Assembly: GCF_022605165.1 (NCBI RefSeq)
Contig: NC_063068.1
Location: 2,976,001 to 3,040,000, forward strand
Length of the DNA: 64,000 nt
Reading direction: 5' to 3'
Source: Purpureocillium takamizusanense
Taxonomy: Eukaryota; Ascomycota; Sordariomycetes; Hypocreales; Ophiocordycipitaceae
The first letter of the stretch is position 1. Each line of letters starts with the position of its first letter. This document shows, piece after piece, positions 46,523 through 58,382 of this stretch. The notes beneath the pieces were generated by a model that saw only the letters and a list, made by a program, of their open reading frames with translations, was not told the origin of the DNA and ran no database searches. A program made the position numbers and the translations under genes.

Positions 46523-49411
46523 TCATGTCGTCACCGTCTGGATGCCGAGTGCGGACCCTGGTCGGGACATGGAGGACAGACTAAGCGGCGTGTTGGTGGC
46601 CAGCTCGTCGACGAGACGGCGCAACACCCTCTGATGTCCGTTCAGGGCCCGCAGGCAAGACTCGCAGATGCGGAGGTGGCAGAACGTGCATACCCACCGG
46701 TCTTCCGAGTCGGCCTTGTCGCACGTTTGGCACGTGAGGGGGTAGTGTCGGTTGCCCCGGCGGTTCATGGACCGGTGGCTCTGATAGCAGCCGAAGTGCG
46801 ACTCCTGGAGCGGCCGCGCCGGGATGACGGCTCCGGGCTCCAGCGGCTTGGTCTTTTGCGTGGGAAAGTAGGCCGCCTTGGGGTCGAACTCGCGCGTGAT
46901 CTTCATCTCTGGGTACAGCGTCCCGTCCCGTCCGCGGTAGAGGGGCCCCTGCGTGTCCGAGAGCACGATTCTCGGGTCCCCGTCGCCTGCAGAGCGCCGT
47001 TGCGGCTCAACCACTTTTTGCCAGTTTTGTTGCGTCGACGACGTCCGCGGCGGGAACTTGGTCGACTCGGCCGATTCCCGTGTGCGACTGGAGCCACCGT
47101 CAGTAGCGGGGCTTGCCCTGCGGCTGCCTGCGGGAGAGTGCACGCTGTTGCTGCTGAGCTCCTGGAGGCTCGCGGCCCCGTGAATGCTCGGGGCAGAGGG
47201 GGTCAGTCCCGTCCGCGAGGAGGATTGAGGCGGCTGCGATGGGAGGATTTTGGCGGAGTCGGCAGGGAGAGACACTGGCGAAGGTGATGAGGATGCGGGG
47301 GACGCAGGTGAGACAAATGTGTCGGTGGCGGCAGGCGCAGACTTGACGTCTTCCTTGTGGTACTCGGGAGTGGGGGGCCGGAGGGCAGCCAGTCTGGGGC
47401 CGCCGTGGTCCTTGTTGTCGTTAGTAGTAGGCGCGCCGCTGGCGACGTCCCTGCCAGGCGACGAGGAGCTCGTCTTGCGGAGGCGGTGCTGCTGCTTCTG
47501 AAGAGAGCCCTTGATCCGGTTAAGCTTGGACTCTCCGTTGCCCATGGCTTGAGCTGCGACTACCTGGTCGTGATTCTGGGACTGCTGAGACTTCTGGGTC
47601 TGCTGCTGCTGCAGCTTGGGCTGCAGTTTGGCCGCAGGCCGAACGTTGCGGCCGGGCAAACCGACGACGGCGGGGGGCCGCGGCGGCGAGACGCGTGAGG
47701 GCGATGACGAGGGAGACGTAACGGCGCGAATGGTGGTGTGCTGCGAGGACTTGGGCGTCTTATCAGCAGGCTCGGGCCTTGCCGCCGAGAATGGGGCGGC
47801 GGGAGGAAGAGGCTGGGGGGGAGGAGCCGTCGCGGCAGTCGAGCCGTGGCTGTGATCGAGCTTAAGCCCAGGAAGCTCGCGGCTGGCTTCGCTCTTGTGG
47901 GGGCGGCGGCGCCAGAGCTCGGTCCGGGGCGGCGAAGGCGTCGGGAGGTCCGACGATGCCGGCTGCTGCGGTGGCTTCGATGCCAATGGGCTGGGAGCGA
48001 GAGCGGGAGTGGGGGCGGCAGAGGGAGAGAAGGAGGAGGAGAGAAAGGGGATGTTGTTGGGCGAGGGTGGTGGGCGTTGCGGCAATGCCTTTTCGTCCTT
48101 GGACGGCGGAGGAGGCGGAGGAAGAGTTCGGTCGCGCTGGGGCGAGTGCTGGCGGGCGGCAGTGGCCACCGAGCCAGCACCAGCACCAGCAGCACCAGCA
48201 GGACGACTGCTGCTGCTGCTGCTGCTGCTGTTGCCGTGGCCGCTGCCGCCGCTCGGGGGCAGCTTGGTGCTGATAATGCCTGCACCAGTGCCAGTGCCAG
48301 AACCAGAGCCGGCAGCGCTGCGCCCCGCCAGCTGCAGGGCGCTGCCAATGCCGTTGGCTGCGTTGGCCTGCTGTTGCTGGTGCTGCTGGGCACTGTGGTT
48401 GCTTTGGCCGCCGCTGCCGCTGCCAGGTGCGGCAGCGCTGGCCCGAGTCACGGGCGTTTCAGCTGCTGCGGACATCCCTGCACGCCCCGGCGGCGTTGGG
48501 AACAGGAACCGCCCCCCACCACTGCCGGGCGGTGACGTGGACACCGCAGCGGGCCATGCTCCCGGCACCTTGGATTCGAGCGGCGGGTCGCCGTTGGCCT
48601 TGTTGGCGGTGGTGGCGCCGGCGGCGGGAGGCTGCAGCAACACTTCCGGGTCCCGCGAATACGCCGAGAGCAGATCCGAGATGGAGTCGGTGGGCGACGG
48701 CTGCGCCGGGTGGTGGTCGAGAGGCGATGTGGACGATGCAGACGACGCGATGGCCGCCGCTGTGCCAGCGCTCGTATTCGCCGCGCTCGTGCTCGTGCTC
48801 GTGCTAGTCCTGGCCACGGTGACGGTGCTGGCGCTCGCGCTGCTGGTGGTGCGCGTGCTGATGCTGCTGGTGCTCGCCTTGGGCCTCACCTTCTTTGTGC
48901 TCGCGCCGGGGCCAGCACCACTGCCAACAGGTCGCCTGGGGATCGCCATGGCGTTTGGCGACGGCGAGGCGATACTATGCGTATGATGATGATGCGAAGG
49001 CGCCGACGACGAGGGGCTGCCGGGGTTCGCGATGCTGGCGGTCGGGCTTCGCAGAACTCTGGCGGCGGCCTTGGGGGGCGGGGCGGGTGGTAGGCTCGAT
49101 GCGCTCGACGACGAGCTGACAGGCTTCCTGGCAATGGCGCTCTTGATGCTCTTGATGGTCTTTATGCTCCTCGCGTCATCGTCGTCGCGGTCGTTCTTCA
49201 AGTTCGAGGAGGGCGGCGGCGGCGGTGGCGGCGGCAGGTCCGGGAGGTCTTTGGGAAGCGGACGCGGGGTGGCCAGGTCGCGGAGCGGGAGATTGAGGGG
49301 GACCGAGGGCAATGCCTTGGAGAAGCGCGAGCGGCCAGTTATTGTAGTAATAGAGGGCGCCTGCAGGGACGAGCCCGAGCCCGCGGCGTGGTGTCGTTGA
49401 TGTAGCATCAT
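46523..49411 (-). CDS. Large disordered protein with C-terminal CxxC zinc-binding module
   Basis: This is a 962-residue product in one exon. The first ATGs are the pair at 49411 and 49408. About 800 residues are low-complexity Ser/Pro/Ala/Gly/Gln sequence with polyproline, polyserine and His runs. Short ordered islands include SRFSKALPSVPLNLPLRD, SIKTIKSIKSAIARK and DSISDLLSAYSRDP. The C-terminal 170 residues look conserved: a segment around VLSDTQGPLYRGRDGTLYPEMKITREFDP, then a cysteine module C875, C894-x2-C897, C908-x2-C911, C916-x2-C919 (LTCQTCDK, WVCTFCHLRICESCLRAL). The spacing resembles a treble-clef zinc finger, but I cannot assign it to a named class. Function is unknown; a scaffold or signalling adaptor is plausible. 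Confidence 0.8.
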   Translation of the reverse strand: MMLHQRHHAAGSGSSLQAPSITTITGRSRFSKALPSVPLNLPLRDLATPRPLPKDLPDLPPPPPPPPSSNLKNDRDDDDARSIKTIKSIKSAIARKPVSSSSSASSLPPAPPPKAAARVLRSPTASIANPGSPSSSAPSHHHHTHSIASPSPNAMAIPRRPVGSGAGPGASTKKVRPKASTSSISTRTTSSASASTVTVARTSTSTSTSAANTSAGTAAAIASSASSTSPLDHHPAQPSPTDSISDLLSAYSRDPEVLLQPPAAGATTANKANGDPPLESKVPGAWPAAVSTSPPGSGGGRFLFPTPPGRAGMSAAAETPVTRASAAAPGSGSGGQSNHSAQQHQQQQANAANGIGSALQLAGRSAAGSGSGTGTGAGIISTKLPPSGGSGHGNSSSSSSSSRPAGAAGAGAGSVATAARQHSPQRDRTLPPPPPPSKDEKALPQRPPPSPNNIPFLSSSFSPSAAPTPALAPSPLASKPPQQPASSDLPTPSPPRTELWRRRPHKSEASRELPGLKLDHSHGSTAATAPPPQPLPPAAPFSAARPEPADKTPKSSQHTTIRAVTSPSSSPSRVSPPRPPAVVGLPGRNVRPAAKLQPKLQQQQTQKSQQSQNHDQVVAAQAMGNGESKLNRIKGSLQKQQHRLRKTSSSSPGRDVASGAPTTNDNKDHGGPRLAALRPPTPEYHKEDVKSAPAATDTFVSPASPASSSPSPVSLPADSAKILPSQPPQSSSRTGLTPSAPSIHGAASLQELSSNSVHSPAGSRRASPATDGGSSRTRESAESTKFPPRTSSTQQNWQKVVEPQRRSAGDGDPRIVLSDTQGPLYRGRDGTLYPEMKITREFDPKAAYFPTQKTKPLEPGAVIPARPLQESHFGCYQSHRSMNRRGNRHYPLTCQTCDKADSEDRWVCTFCHLRICESCLRALNGHQRVLRRLVDELATNTPLSLSSMSRPGSALGIQTVTT

Positions 49412-51537
49412 GGATGATGGATGGTCCCGTCCCGGTGTGGCGCTCCCGGCAAGACTCGCACGCAAACGGACGAGCCGGGAGGTGGGTAGCACAGCGCGGC
49501 GCGGCGCAGCGCAGCGCAGCGTAGCGCGCAGATGTGTGCTCAGACGGGCGGCCGGCCGCTACCAGCACCTGCTGACCTTGGTCGTTGCCGTCGTGGTCGT
49601 GGCTGTGGTCGTCGTCGTGGTCGTCGTCCCCTTGCCCCGGCGAGAAGTTGAGGCGAAGCGACGGGACGAAACAGCGCGACCCCGGCGATGAGGGGGGGAA
49701 CTGCTACCGTCTGAGGCAGCCCGTTTCTCGCTGGATTAGTTGAGGGGAGGAGGGGGACGAGGACGAGGAAAGGATGGGTTGAGTTGAGGAAGAGGAGGGC
49801 GAGGGAGGGGGGGGGGAGGATACCGGCCGGGAGCGCCTAGTGCGTGCCTGGTTGGTATGAGGATCAGGAGGGCAGCGCCCCCCCGTGGCGTGTGTGTGCG
49901 TGTGTGCGTGTGGACGGGCTGTCGCCGCTAGGAACGTTCGAACGGCCCGTAGGTACTTTGCGCAGCAACGACCCCTCCCAGACGTCGTATGCACGTAGCA
50001 GGTTTTATTGTCAGGGACGGCCACTCATAAACGCGCCCTGCGAATGTGCTCGCGTGTTGAGATTCTTGATGCTACCGTTGTGCGTGCGTGCGCGGGCGGG
50101 GTGACGTATCGCGGGCATCACCAGCTGGCCGACGAGATGGATGAGAGAGATCAGAGAAGAGAGAGAGACGACGGCGGCGAGATACGCAAAATCAGATGGA
50201 GCAAAAATCAATTCACACGAGCCCGAGCGATGAGCAAAAACAAACGCGACACGCGGCGTTCGAGCAGCAGAAGGAGAAGCACCATCATCGGCGAGGCACG
50301 AAGACGCGGCACGGTGAGGGAGGGGGGGCCGCGGATACTGCGGATCATACGGGGACGGGCGGCGACGCGATGCAAGTGGCTGACGATGACGGAGTGCCAG
50401 ACCGGGGGTGGGTGGGTGGTTTGTTGGCCGTGCTGCCCATTTGTTCCTGACGAGTGCACGATTCCTCCGACACAGCCCCCTGTCCCGTTCCTCGCTTCGT
50501 AGCTTTTTTTTTTTTTTCCTCTTCCTTTTCTCCCTGGGCGCCCGTCCCCCCCGCGTGCCTCTACTAACTTCAACCCTGGTTCCCGGACCAGCTCCTCCAT
50601 GCCGGGTTGTGTGCCAAGTTTTGACGGACGGATGGGGCGGGGCAGATGTATGGATGCGGCGCTCCTGGCTCATTCAACGACATGTGGGCGCATTGTCCTG
50701 CGTGGCTGACGGAGAAGAAGAAGAAGAAGAAAAGACAAGCTTGATACGCCCCGGGCGACTGGTCCTGGAATCCACCCAAGGGGGACGCGTCTTAACCGTC
50801 CTCGGCATGGCAGCATCGGCGGGTGAGACACCGGTGGTGCCCGATGGAGATGGGGGCAACGTGGGCAGCGAGATTGCACTGGAGCTGCAGACCTCTTCTT
50901 TCTTCCCAATTCTCTACTCTCTCTCCCTCTCTATTCTATTTTTTTTTTGGTCTTCATGCCCCCATCTTGATCTTGATGGTGGCCACTGAAGACGGGATTA
51001 TCCATGTTTGAAGGGTACTAAGGTACTACCTAGTAGTGGTAGTACATGGCGCATTTTGACGAGCTTTAACAAGTGAGTAAGTACTAGACCTAGCTAGGAC
51101 AGGACATTCCGGTCACTTTGTGATAAAGAGTCCTTTGTTCCCCACGGCCGGCTCTCCGCTTTTGCTCCCAAGATTGACCAAAAGCTGGCAATCAATGCGT
51201 GCCTGTGCCTGCCTGTTCCCGCACGCTGACCATCATCCATCCATCCCCCCCGCCGCCAGCCAGCAGCGACAAGAAAAAAGGCTCGGCGCCGTTTTGGGGG
51301 GATGATTGCCAATGCCTTCTTCGACAAGGAGGAAAACATGGTTCCGTAGCGTGCCCCGTCGTCTAGCTTGGCGGGGGGGGGGGGCTTTCTGGCAGTCAAG
51401 CAGTGTACCGAGGAGGGCGAACGCGTCACTTGTCGGTCATGTACGGTCGTACTGTACTCCGAACGTAGCGTAAAGCCCGTGCCGCATTGTAACACACAAC
51501 GGGGCTAATAATATCTGCCCTTGCCGAGGTGTTGGTA

Positions 51538-51575
<38 letters not shown>

Positions 51576-53625
51576 CCATCGACGTATCTCTCCGCACGGC
51601 CCATGACTCTGCCTTCCCCCTCTTCCCCTTTCTGTCGTCCTAAACCAAGAATCGGCCCATCGCCAACGCGCACATGCCCACGCACAGCGCGTGCACGAGA
51701 CTCAGGTGCCGCCAACAAAAAAGAAAGTGCGCCGCGGCCAGACTTGTAAAAAGGCCGGTTGGTGGCTGAAGGGCAAACGTGTCTCAGGTCCCCCGCCCCG
51801 AAAGGCTGTCTCGCCGGAAACGTCCCTGGGCTCGGGCGCGCCTTCACCCCATCCCCACACTGAACCCTTCGCCTTCCAGGAAACCAAGGGGGTCGCACAG
51901 AAGAGGCGCACATTCCATCGTGTGTGTCCCGCGCCCGCGCGAACCCGCCTGCCTGGCTGGCCGCAAGCAGTCGTGTTACTGCTGAGCACGCGACGCTGGC
52001 GCGGACCCTGCCTGCGCGTATTGACTCGCACAAGAGTGTAGTACTAGTGTTACTCGAGTGTGTAGCATATAGTAGTGAGTGAGTCCTGCGCTGTCGTATG
52101 ATCAAGTACGTACTGCGGAATCCGGCGCATCCGGGGCTCTCGGGTTGGTAAGCCATGAATTTGCCGTACGGCGCGCGGCCTGTAGCTAACTAATGGCCGT
52201 CCCGAGGCTCACACGCACGCTCCGTTCACCAGGGCGCAGCGCATTGATCCCGCCTTCGAATACGGAGTACGAAGTATCTACCTTATGTAAGAAGGTACCC
52301 ATCATGCGTACCCTTGTCGCCGTACGCCCCGTCACGCCCTATACTCTCGGCATCGACGGCCGGTGCGCAGCCGCCGCCCAAGCCAAGCTCGGCGTTCGCT
52401 CTCACGGACATGGTGGACTCGCGGCCGGCGCCGGCGAGTCGGCTCCGGGCCCCCGGGCGGTACCTTATGGTGGGGAGGGGAGGAGCTGCTTCCTCCTGCG
52501 CCTTTGACGCCGCAGCCCCACTGTCCAGGAACACCCGCCGCCGCCGCCGCCGCCGAGCGCCGCCAACTGCCCCATGCCCATGCGGCTTATGCGGCTTCGA
52601 CCCAAATGCTGTCGCTTGCCCGCCGGCGGGTGAAGGGTTTCCGATCTGGCGTCGCACGAGGAAAAGAAATCTTGTCCGACCAAGTCAGGTGCCACAACGT
52701 ACACTTGACTTCGTGCAAAGTGCATATTGTATACGAAGTACTAACATACGATCCGCACCATTGCCGCGCCGCGCCCTGCCTCATCTCACTGCGGCGGCGG
52801 CGGCGGGGGGGGAGGGGGACCGTCTCGTCGCCGCGAATCTCTCGGCACTCCCGGTTTCGACGTGCAGATCTCGCAAACCCCCGCCCCCTTGCAGCATCTC
52901 CGTCCATAGTCTAATCTTTGCCGGATGAGAAATACGACTCGGCACGAGTCACGTCACGTCACGTCCCGTCTGATCTGCCGGACCGCAACGTGAGGGGCAC
53001 ACTTCCATCCCATACTATACTACACCCTTTTTCCTTTTTTTTTTCGGCTTCGCCTTTAGTTGAAGGATATCGCCGACGCCAGGACAAAAGTCCGCGGACC
53101 TCAACGCAACCCCGCGGTGTAGTGATGCCTGGCAAGCTCCGAAACCCGCATGCGCCGCGTACGTAGTGACATATTCCGTACGTATGTAGCCCAGCCCAGC
53201 TTCACCTGCCCCTCGGCAAATTCGACCTCTTGCATGGCATTCACGCCAGTTACTAAGATGAATGATGCTGCACAGGTATCGGCCGTCGATTGGTGCGTGA
53301 CGGTGTCCGGCAGCAAGCAAACAAAACGGAAGGAAGGCCAAGCTGGAGTATTTCGGGGCCCTGGCCAGTGAGGCCGGTTTGCGGAGAGGGATGCCCCGCC
53401 CGCCCGCGGTCCCTTGCTGGCGACCTCCGCATGCCCGCCCGCCCCCCACGCCTTCGCTGCCAGTGCACGGACGAGCAACAGCGAGGCAACTAGACGGCCG
53501 TCCACGACGAGTGCTGGGAATCATTCATCTTGTGTAGCCTCACGAGGCACTTACTTGATGCGGCCTATTCGTCGTCGTCCTTGTATTGTACAGCTCTCAG
53601 CCTCCAGCCGTTGAAAAAACAAACC
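49412..53625. other. 4.2 kb divergent intergenic region
   Basis: No gene is supported between the zinc-motif protein and the DHA2 transporter. It contains GT-rich sequence at about 49889-49912 and T-tracts at about 50505-50517. A (TC)n run of 34 nt lies at 51540-51573. TACC/GGTA and TACGGAGTAC-type motifs occur at about 51010-51100 and 52085-52300. Frames on both strands are short and compositionally random. Confidence 0.55.
51540..51573. repeat. (TC)n microsatellite
   Basis: This is an uninterrupted dinucleotide run of about 34 nt in an intergenic region. Confidence 0.95.
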
Positions 53626-55677
53626 ATGTCCACCATCGCCGCTGCCATCCCCGCACCGACAGAGACGTCGCCGCTGCTCGGCCACGGCCACCCGCCCGAC
53701 ACCAACGGCGGCGATGCCCTCAACAATGGCGACGGCGGCGACCATGGCACCAATGGCCCGCCCAAGGATCCTCCTCGGGACGGGGACCCGGCCATGGCCA
53801 AGAAGATGCACCTCTTCCTGCCCGCCGTCGGAATAGGGGTTGGTTTTCCTCCTCCTCCTCCTCCTCCTCCTCCTCCTCCTCCCGCTGCTCTAATAATGCA
53901 TCGTCGTCGTCGTCGTCGTAGAAGTCTCAACGTGACAGGGCCGCTGATCCCCCGAGCAAAAAACTGTAGCTCTTCCTCGTCGCCGTCGATCAGCTCCTCA
54001 CCGTGGCCACGTACGCCAAGATTGGGAACGAGCTCAACTCCCTCAACAACATCAGCTGGATCGCCACCTCGTGAGCAACGCCCTCCTCATCGTGGCAGAC
54101 CTTAGCTTCTGTCCCCGCGCTTACATCGGCCTTCACCAAACCCGCAGATACTTCCTCACCCTCACCAGCTTCCAGCCCCTGTACGGCAAGCTCAGCGACA
54201 TCTTCGGCCGCAAGGAGTGCCTCCTCTTCGCCTACGCCGTCTTCGCCCTCGGCTGCGTCGGCTGCGGCCTCGCCCGCGACATGGCCCAGCTGTGCCTCTC
54301 GCGCGCCGTCGCCGGCGTCGGCGGCGGCGGCATGAACGCCGTCGTCTCCATCCTCCTCTCCGACATCGTCCCCTTGCGCGACCGCGGCATCTGGCAGGGC
54401 TACCTCAACATCATCTTCGCTGCCGGCACCTCAACCGGCGCGCCCCTCGGTGGCTTCCTCGCCGACTCTGTTGGCTGGCGTTGGTAAGTACAACCGCCTT
54501 TTCATGTTTCAAAAAAACAAAAAGACAAGGGGGGTTAGTCAACGAGAGAAAGAAAACTCACTCACAGCCATGTCCTCCGCCTCCCCTCTCTCTCTCTCCT
54601 GTAGGTCCTTCCTTGCTCAGGCGCCTCTCTGCGCCATCGCCTGGCTGGCCGTCTACTTCGTCCTCGACGTCCCCCGCCCCGACCAGTCCCACTGGCTCGA
54701 CAAGATCCGCAAGGTCGATTTCCTCGGCGCCTTCACCCTCGTCCTCGCCGTCGTCGCCCTCCTCGTCGGCCTCGACTCGGGCTCCAACCTCGGCTGGTCC
54801 CACCACGTCACCGTCCTCTCCCTCAGCTTCGCGCCCCTCCTCTTCGCCCTCTTCGTCCTCGTGGAAGTCCGCTTCGCCGCCCACCCCTTCGCCCCCGGCC
54901 ACATCATCTTCGACAGGGGCCTCTTCGCCTGCTACCTCGCCAACTTCTTCGGCTCCGCTGGCCAATTTGGCCTCTTGTTCTTCCTGCCCCTCTACTTTCA
55001 GGCCGTCGAGTCGTACAGCGCCACTGTCAGCGGCTCGCTTCTCGTCCCAGCCATGGTCGCCGGTGTTTCGGCGTCCATCGGAGCCGGCTGGACCATCAAG
55101 CGGACCGGCAAGTTCTACGCCATCACCATTGCCGGCTACGGTTTGCAGGCGTTCGGCGTCCTGCCCCTCGCCGTTTCACTCTGGTACAAGGCTACTGTCG
55201 GCGAGGTCACCTCTCTGATGATGAGCGCCTTTGGTGGCAGCTCTGGTACGCCCAGTCTTCCTGTTGTACATGACTGCTCATCGGAGACCCCCGCTAACGC
55301 TCACAGGCATCACCACAACACTCATAGGCCTCCTCGCCAACGCCTCCACCGAGGACACTGCTGTCGTCGTGGCCTGCTCCTACTTGTTCCGCTCGCTAGG
55401 CTCTAGCATCGGCATCTCCATCTCCTCGGCAGTCCTCCAGCAGGTGTTGCGAACTCAGCTAGCCGCCCGCCTGCCCAACGGCGACGAGGCGCGTCACATT
55501 GAGGAGCACGTTCGTCAAAACATAGACTACATCCGTGAGCTGCCCCCGCGCATTGCCGAGCAGGTCCGTGGCAGCTATCAGATCGCCACGCTGGGTGCCT
55601 TTATCCCGACACTCGTCTTTGGCAGCACCGCCTTTTTGGTAACGTTCTGGGTGAGGGAGAAGTCGCTCAAGAGGTGA
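53626..55677 (+). CDS. MFS transporter, DHA2 family, Vba/Fnx1-like (14 TM)
   Basis: The protein has 553 residues in five exons: 53626-53838, 53970-54070, 54148-54483, 54605-54 through 55245, and 55307-55677, that is, exon 4 is 54605-55245. Introns are 131, 77, 121 and 61 nt. All junctions keep the family sequence: AVGIG/LFLVAVDQLLTVATYAKI, ISWIATS/YFLTLTSFQPLYGKLSDIFGRK (motif A at 118-127), GGFLADSVGWRW/SFLAQAPLC, GGSSG/ITTTLIGLLAN. The AGTSTGAPLGG segment is the motif C region. The N-terminus carries E13-TSP-LL18, an acidic di-leucine signal typical of vacuolar membrane proteins. Sequence style fits the Vba/Fnx1 group, which moves basic amino acids into the vacuole; a drug exporter remains possible. 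It converges with the TBC gene, the stops being 184 bp apart. Confidence 0.9.
53848..53918 (+). repeat. (CCT)11 and (TCG)6 repeats inside intron 1 of the DHA2 transporter
   Basis: A CCT run at 53848-53880 and a TCG run at 53901-53918 fill more than a third of the 131 nt intron, shortly after its GTTGGT donor. Read through, they would encode polyproline and polyarginine, and the frame fails to rejoin the transporter. Confidence 0.9.
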
Positions 55678-55860
55678 CGCATCTGCGTTTCAGTGGTGGG
55701 ATTTTGGTTATTGTTTCCCATCGTCTACCAGTGAAAGTGAGCCAGCAATATACACGACCCAAGGGCGCAAATATCGTGTGCGCCTTGTATGTGAAGCCCA
55801 TCTATAATTCATCTTGGCTTACCCGCCTGTACACACAGCCACACAGTTCCAAGTCTCCGT

Positions 55861-58382
55861 TTATGCCTTTCCCTGAGACGTCCCCTGGGGCTTCCCTAGC
55901 GGCTCTAATCCGAATATGTCATCGGGCTTTCGTGACCCGTTGCTTTCCGACTCTGCATCATTCTCACCAAACAAGAAAGCGTTCCTCTCACGGCCAGCGT
56001 TGTTGGACGATCTTTTCTTGTGCTGAAGTTGGGGCGATCTGCCCGATGCTGAAGTCGTCCGAGCCGGGACCGACTCGTCAGGCTCCAGCATCCATGAGAA
56101 GGACGACTGGGCCAGTGTCGAGCGTGTAGGGATGGCAGCCGGGCGTTTTGGCGCTGTCATCTTGCTACTAATCTCTGTCTTGAAGGCAAGGACTCCTCCT
56201 GGAGTAGGCGGTTCCAAAAGGTCATCGTGCGGCACTTGCGCTGCGTTTGTAACTGGCACATCATCGTGATCTTCCGGCGGCCCCGGCATCGGCTCAGTGC
56301 TCTCCGGCTCTGCACTGTTCTCAGACTCCGTTGTTTGCAGGCCAGGTTCGGTAGTCCTTTTTTGCGTCGCGCGCTGCCGTGCTTCCGGTTCCTTTGATGG
56401 TGCGGCGTTGAAGCTAGGGACCTCCATGGACGGGTCTTCCAGGTATACCTGAACGAACTGGATTTTAGCAGCGACAACCTCGAGCAACTCCTGGTTCTTG
56501 TCCCCGTCTCCAACGTTGGACAGTGACATGGTCTTGAGATCCAGCACCGCCTCATTCAGAAGGCTTGCGAGCTGTTTGTTCCTTCCTTCCATAGCGGCAA
56601 GGGCTTTGACAGCGCCATACTCGCTGAGGACCTGCCGTGGCGTGTGTTGCACTTGCTGCGACTCGTTGAAGTTCTGCACATTACGCCGAATCTCTACCAT
56701 CGCATCCCTGACGGCCTGGTTTATCCCCAGCTTCTCGCCTCGCTCCAGGACCCCTCTAGCGCCTTTGGCAGCACCCTGAAACAGAGACTCAACCCTTCCT
56801 TGCTGTTGGATAAATTTGGACGGCGATGGCAACGAGGGTCTTGAGCTAGTCCTCTGAGAATTGCCCGTGCTTGGCGGTGGCAGATATGGTTTCTCCGAGA
56901 GGTCTGGCATTCGCCCCGTGTACTTCTGTATCAGAACAGCGCCCCCTGCCGCTGTCATGTGCTTGCGTATATACAGAGCATCGTCCACAAACGTGTGGGG
57001 CCCATGCGCTTGTTCGGGCGGAGGGTATTTTAAGAGCAGCTGAAGACAGACGGAATAGTCCGCTTCCAGCACTGGTGGTTGTTAGTCGCCGAAGATCCAC
57101 TTGGAGGAGCTGATACTTACGTTGCCATCGAATTCGGATGAGCATAGCACAACAGATGAGATCTATCAAGTCGAGAGAGGGATCTATGGCAAACACGGTG
57201 TCCCATAAGGCGAGAAACTGGTCAAAAGGAAATTCTCTGCTGAAGAGTAAACGGATCCATCGGCTGCGATCTGTCAGATATCGAAGAGTGACTGCCGCGG
57301 CAGGTTCAAGGCGCAAGGGGGGGGGGCGGTTACATGAGGAATATCTGAGGGAGTATTTCTATGTTTTGAAGGTGATTGGCGAGCTCCTGATCAACCCTTT
57401 GCAGGCAGGCCTCGTGGATATATTTGCTCCGTTCGACAATGGTAGATCGCTGTTCCGCGTGGCCTTGATCTGGCGCATCCTTGATCTCATAGAATGCCTT
57501 TGCGCGCTCCATGAGACGCGAAAACAGGATATAAGCATCGTGCTCCACAAAGTCGGCATCGAGATGGTCAAGCATCTCCTCGTCGAAAGCCTCCGTGGTG
57601 GTGGCGGACCGGCTGACGGCATCCTGCTGAACGACGTGAACTATTGGCGCCAGCAACTCGTGCATTCCCTGTCGGTAGCCACCTCGATCTGGATTGGTCT
57701 TGCAGTAGATGAATAGAACATCTAGAATCATAGATTGCACCTCGTCTTGGTGGTAGTTGGCGTCATCGGGCAGACGCTGGACATCCTGACGAATTTCTGC
57801 CCGAATCAATTCGTCCTGGCGCACCGTGTTCCAGGGCGACTGTGACCATCCGTCAGCAAGCGGGTTCGCTGCTGAGTAAGAGGGAAGAGGTAAGAGGCGA
57901 AGGGACGGCTCACGTCGGGATCATCGGCCAGGGGATCAATGCTGAGCTCGGCCAGTGCTTCGGGATGCTCTATGAAGCGCAGCAAATGGGCCCTTCGATG
58001 AGCATAATCCGCTCTGCCCTGCCGTACGGCCGCTTTCCAATCCCCGGGTGTCCCATCGTCACCTGATAGTAGGAAGACCTATGAGGGTGCAGGCGAGCTG
58101 TCAGCACGCGCGATGCAGGCCTTGTGTCTCCGCGCGGGGCATGACTGCGGCCACAAACCTTCCAGCAGATCGAGCGACAGCCCGACAGACACGGGCTTGA
58201 CGGGCCGTTGTTCCTAACAGCGCGCTGCAGGTCGGCAGCGCCGATGAGGCTTGTAGTACTTTGCCATCTCGCTCTAGAAGGCCGGGACATGAGCACGACT
58301 CCAGCGCGGCCCCGCTCGTTCCAAGCCGCGGGTTGGCCCTGACTCAGTCTCAGACTCACCGGGATTCCTCGAGGGAGCGCAT
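55861..58382 (-). CDS. TBC domain Rab GTPase-activating protein, TBC1D5-like
   Basis: The product has 720 residues in six exons on the minus strand: 58382-58360, 58273-58159, 58078-57914, 57839-57334, 57263-57121 and 57071-55861. Exon 1 is only 23 nt (MRSLEES plus part of Arg). Junctions restore SICWK/VFLLSGDDG, DDPD/SPWNTVRQDEL, PQIFL/IRWIRLLFSREFPF and RIRWQ/LLEADYSVCLQLLLKYPP, the pattern of TBC1D5. The catalytic Arg finger is in IRQDVQR (117-123) and the Gln finger in YRQG (156-158), so the GAP should be active, probably on a Rab7/Ypt7-type GTPase at endosomes. TBC1D5 in animals works with retromer. The C-terminal half is disordered and ends with an FLFGEND...DDIFGLEPLG motif. It shares a 527 bp promoter with the next gene. 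Confidence 0.92.

Noticed and set aside
47560..48986. Long frames opposite or shifted to the zinc-motif gene
   Set aside because: They are low-complexity Arg/Pro or Val/Leu products caused by repetitive GC-rich codons of the true gene.
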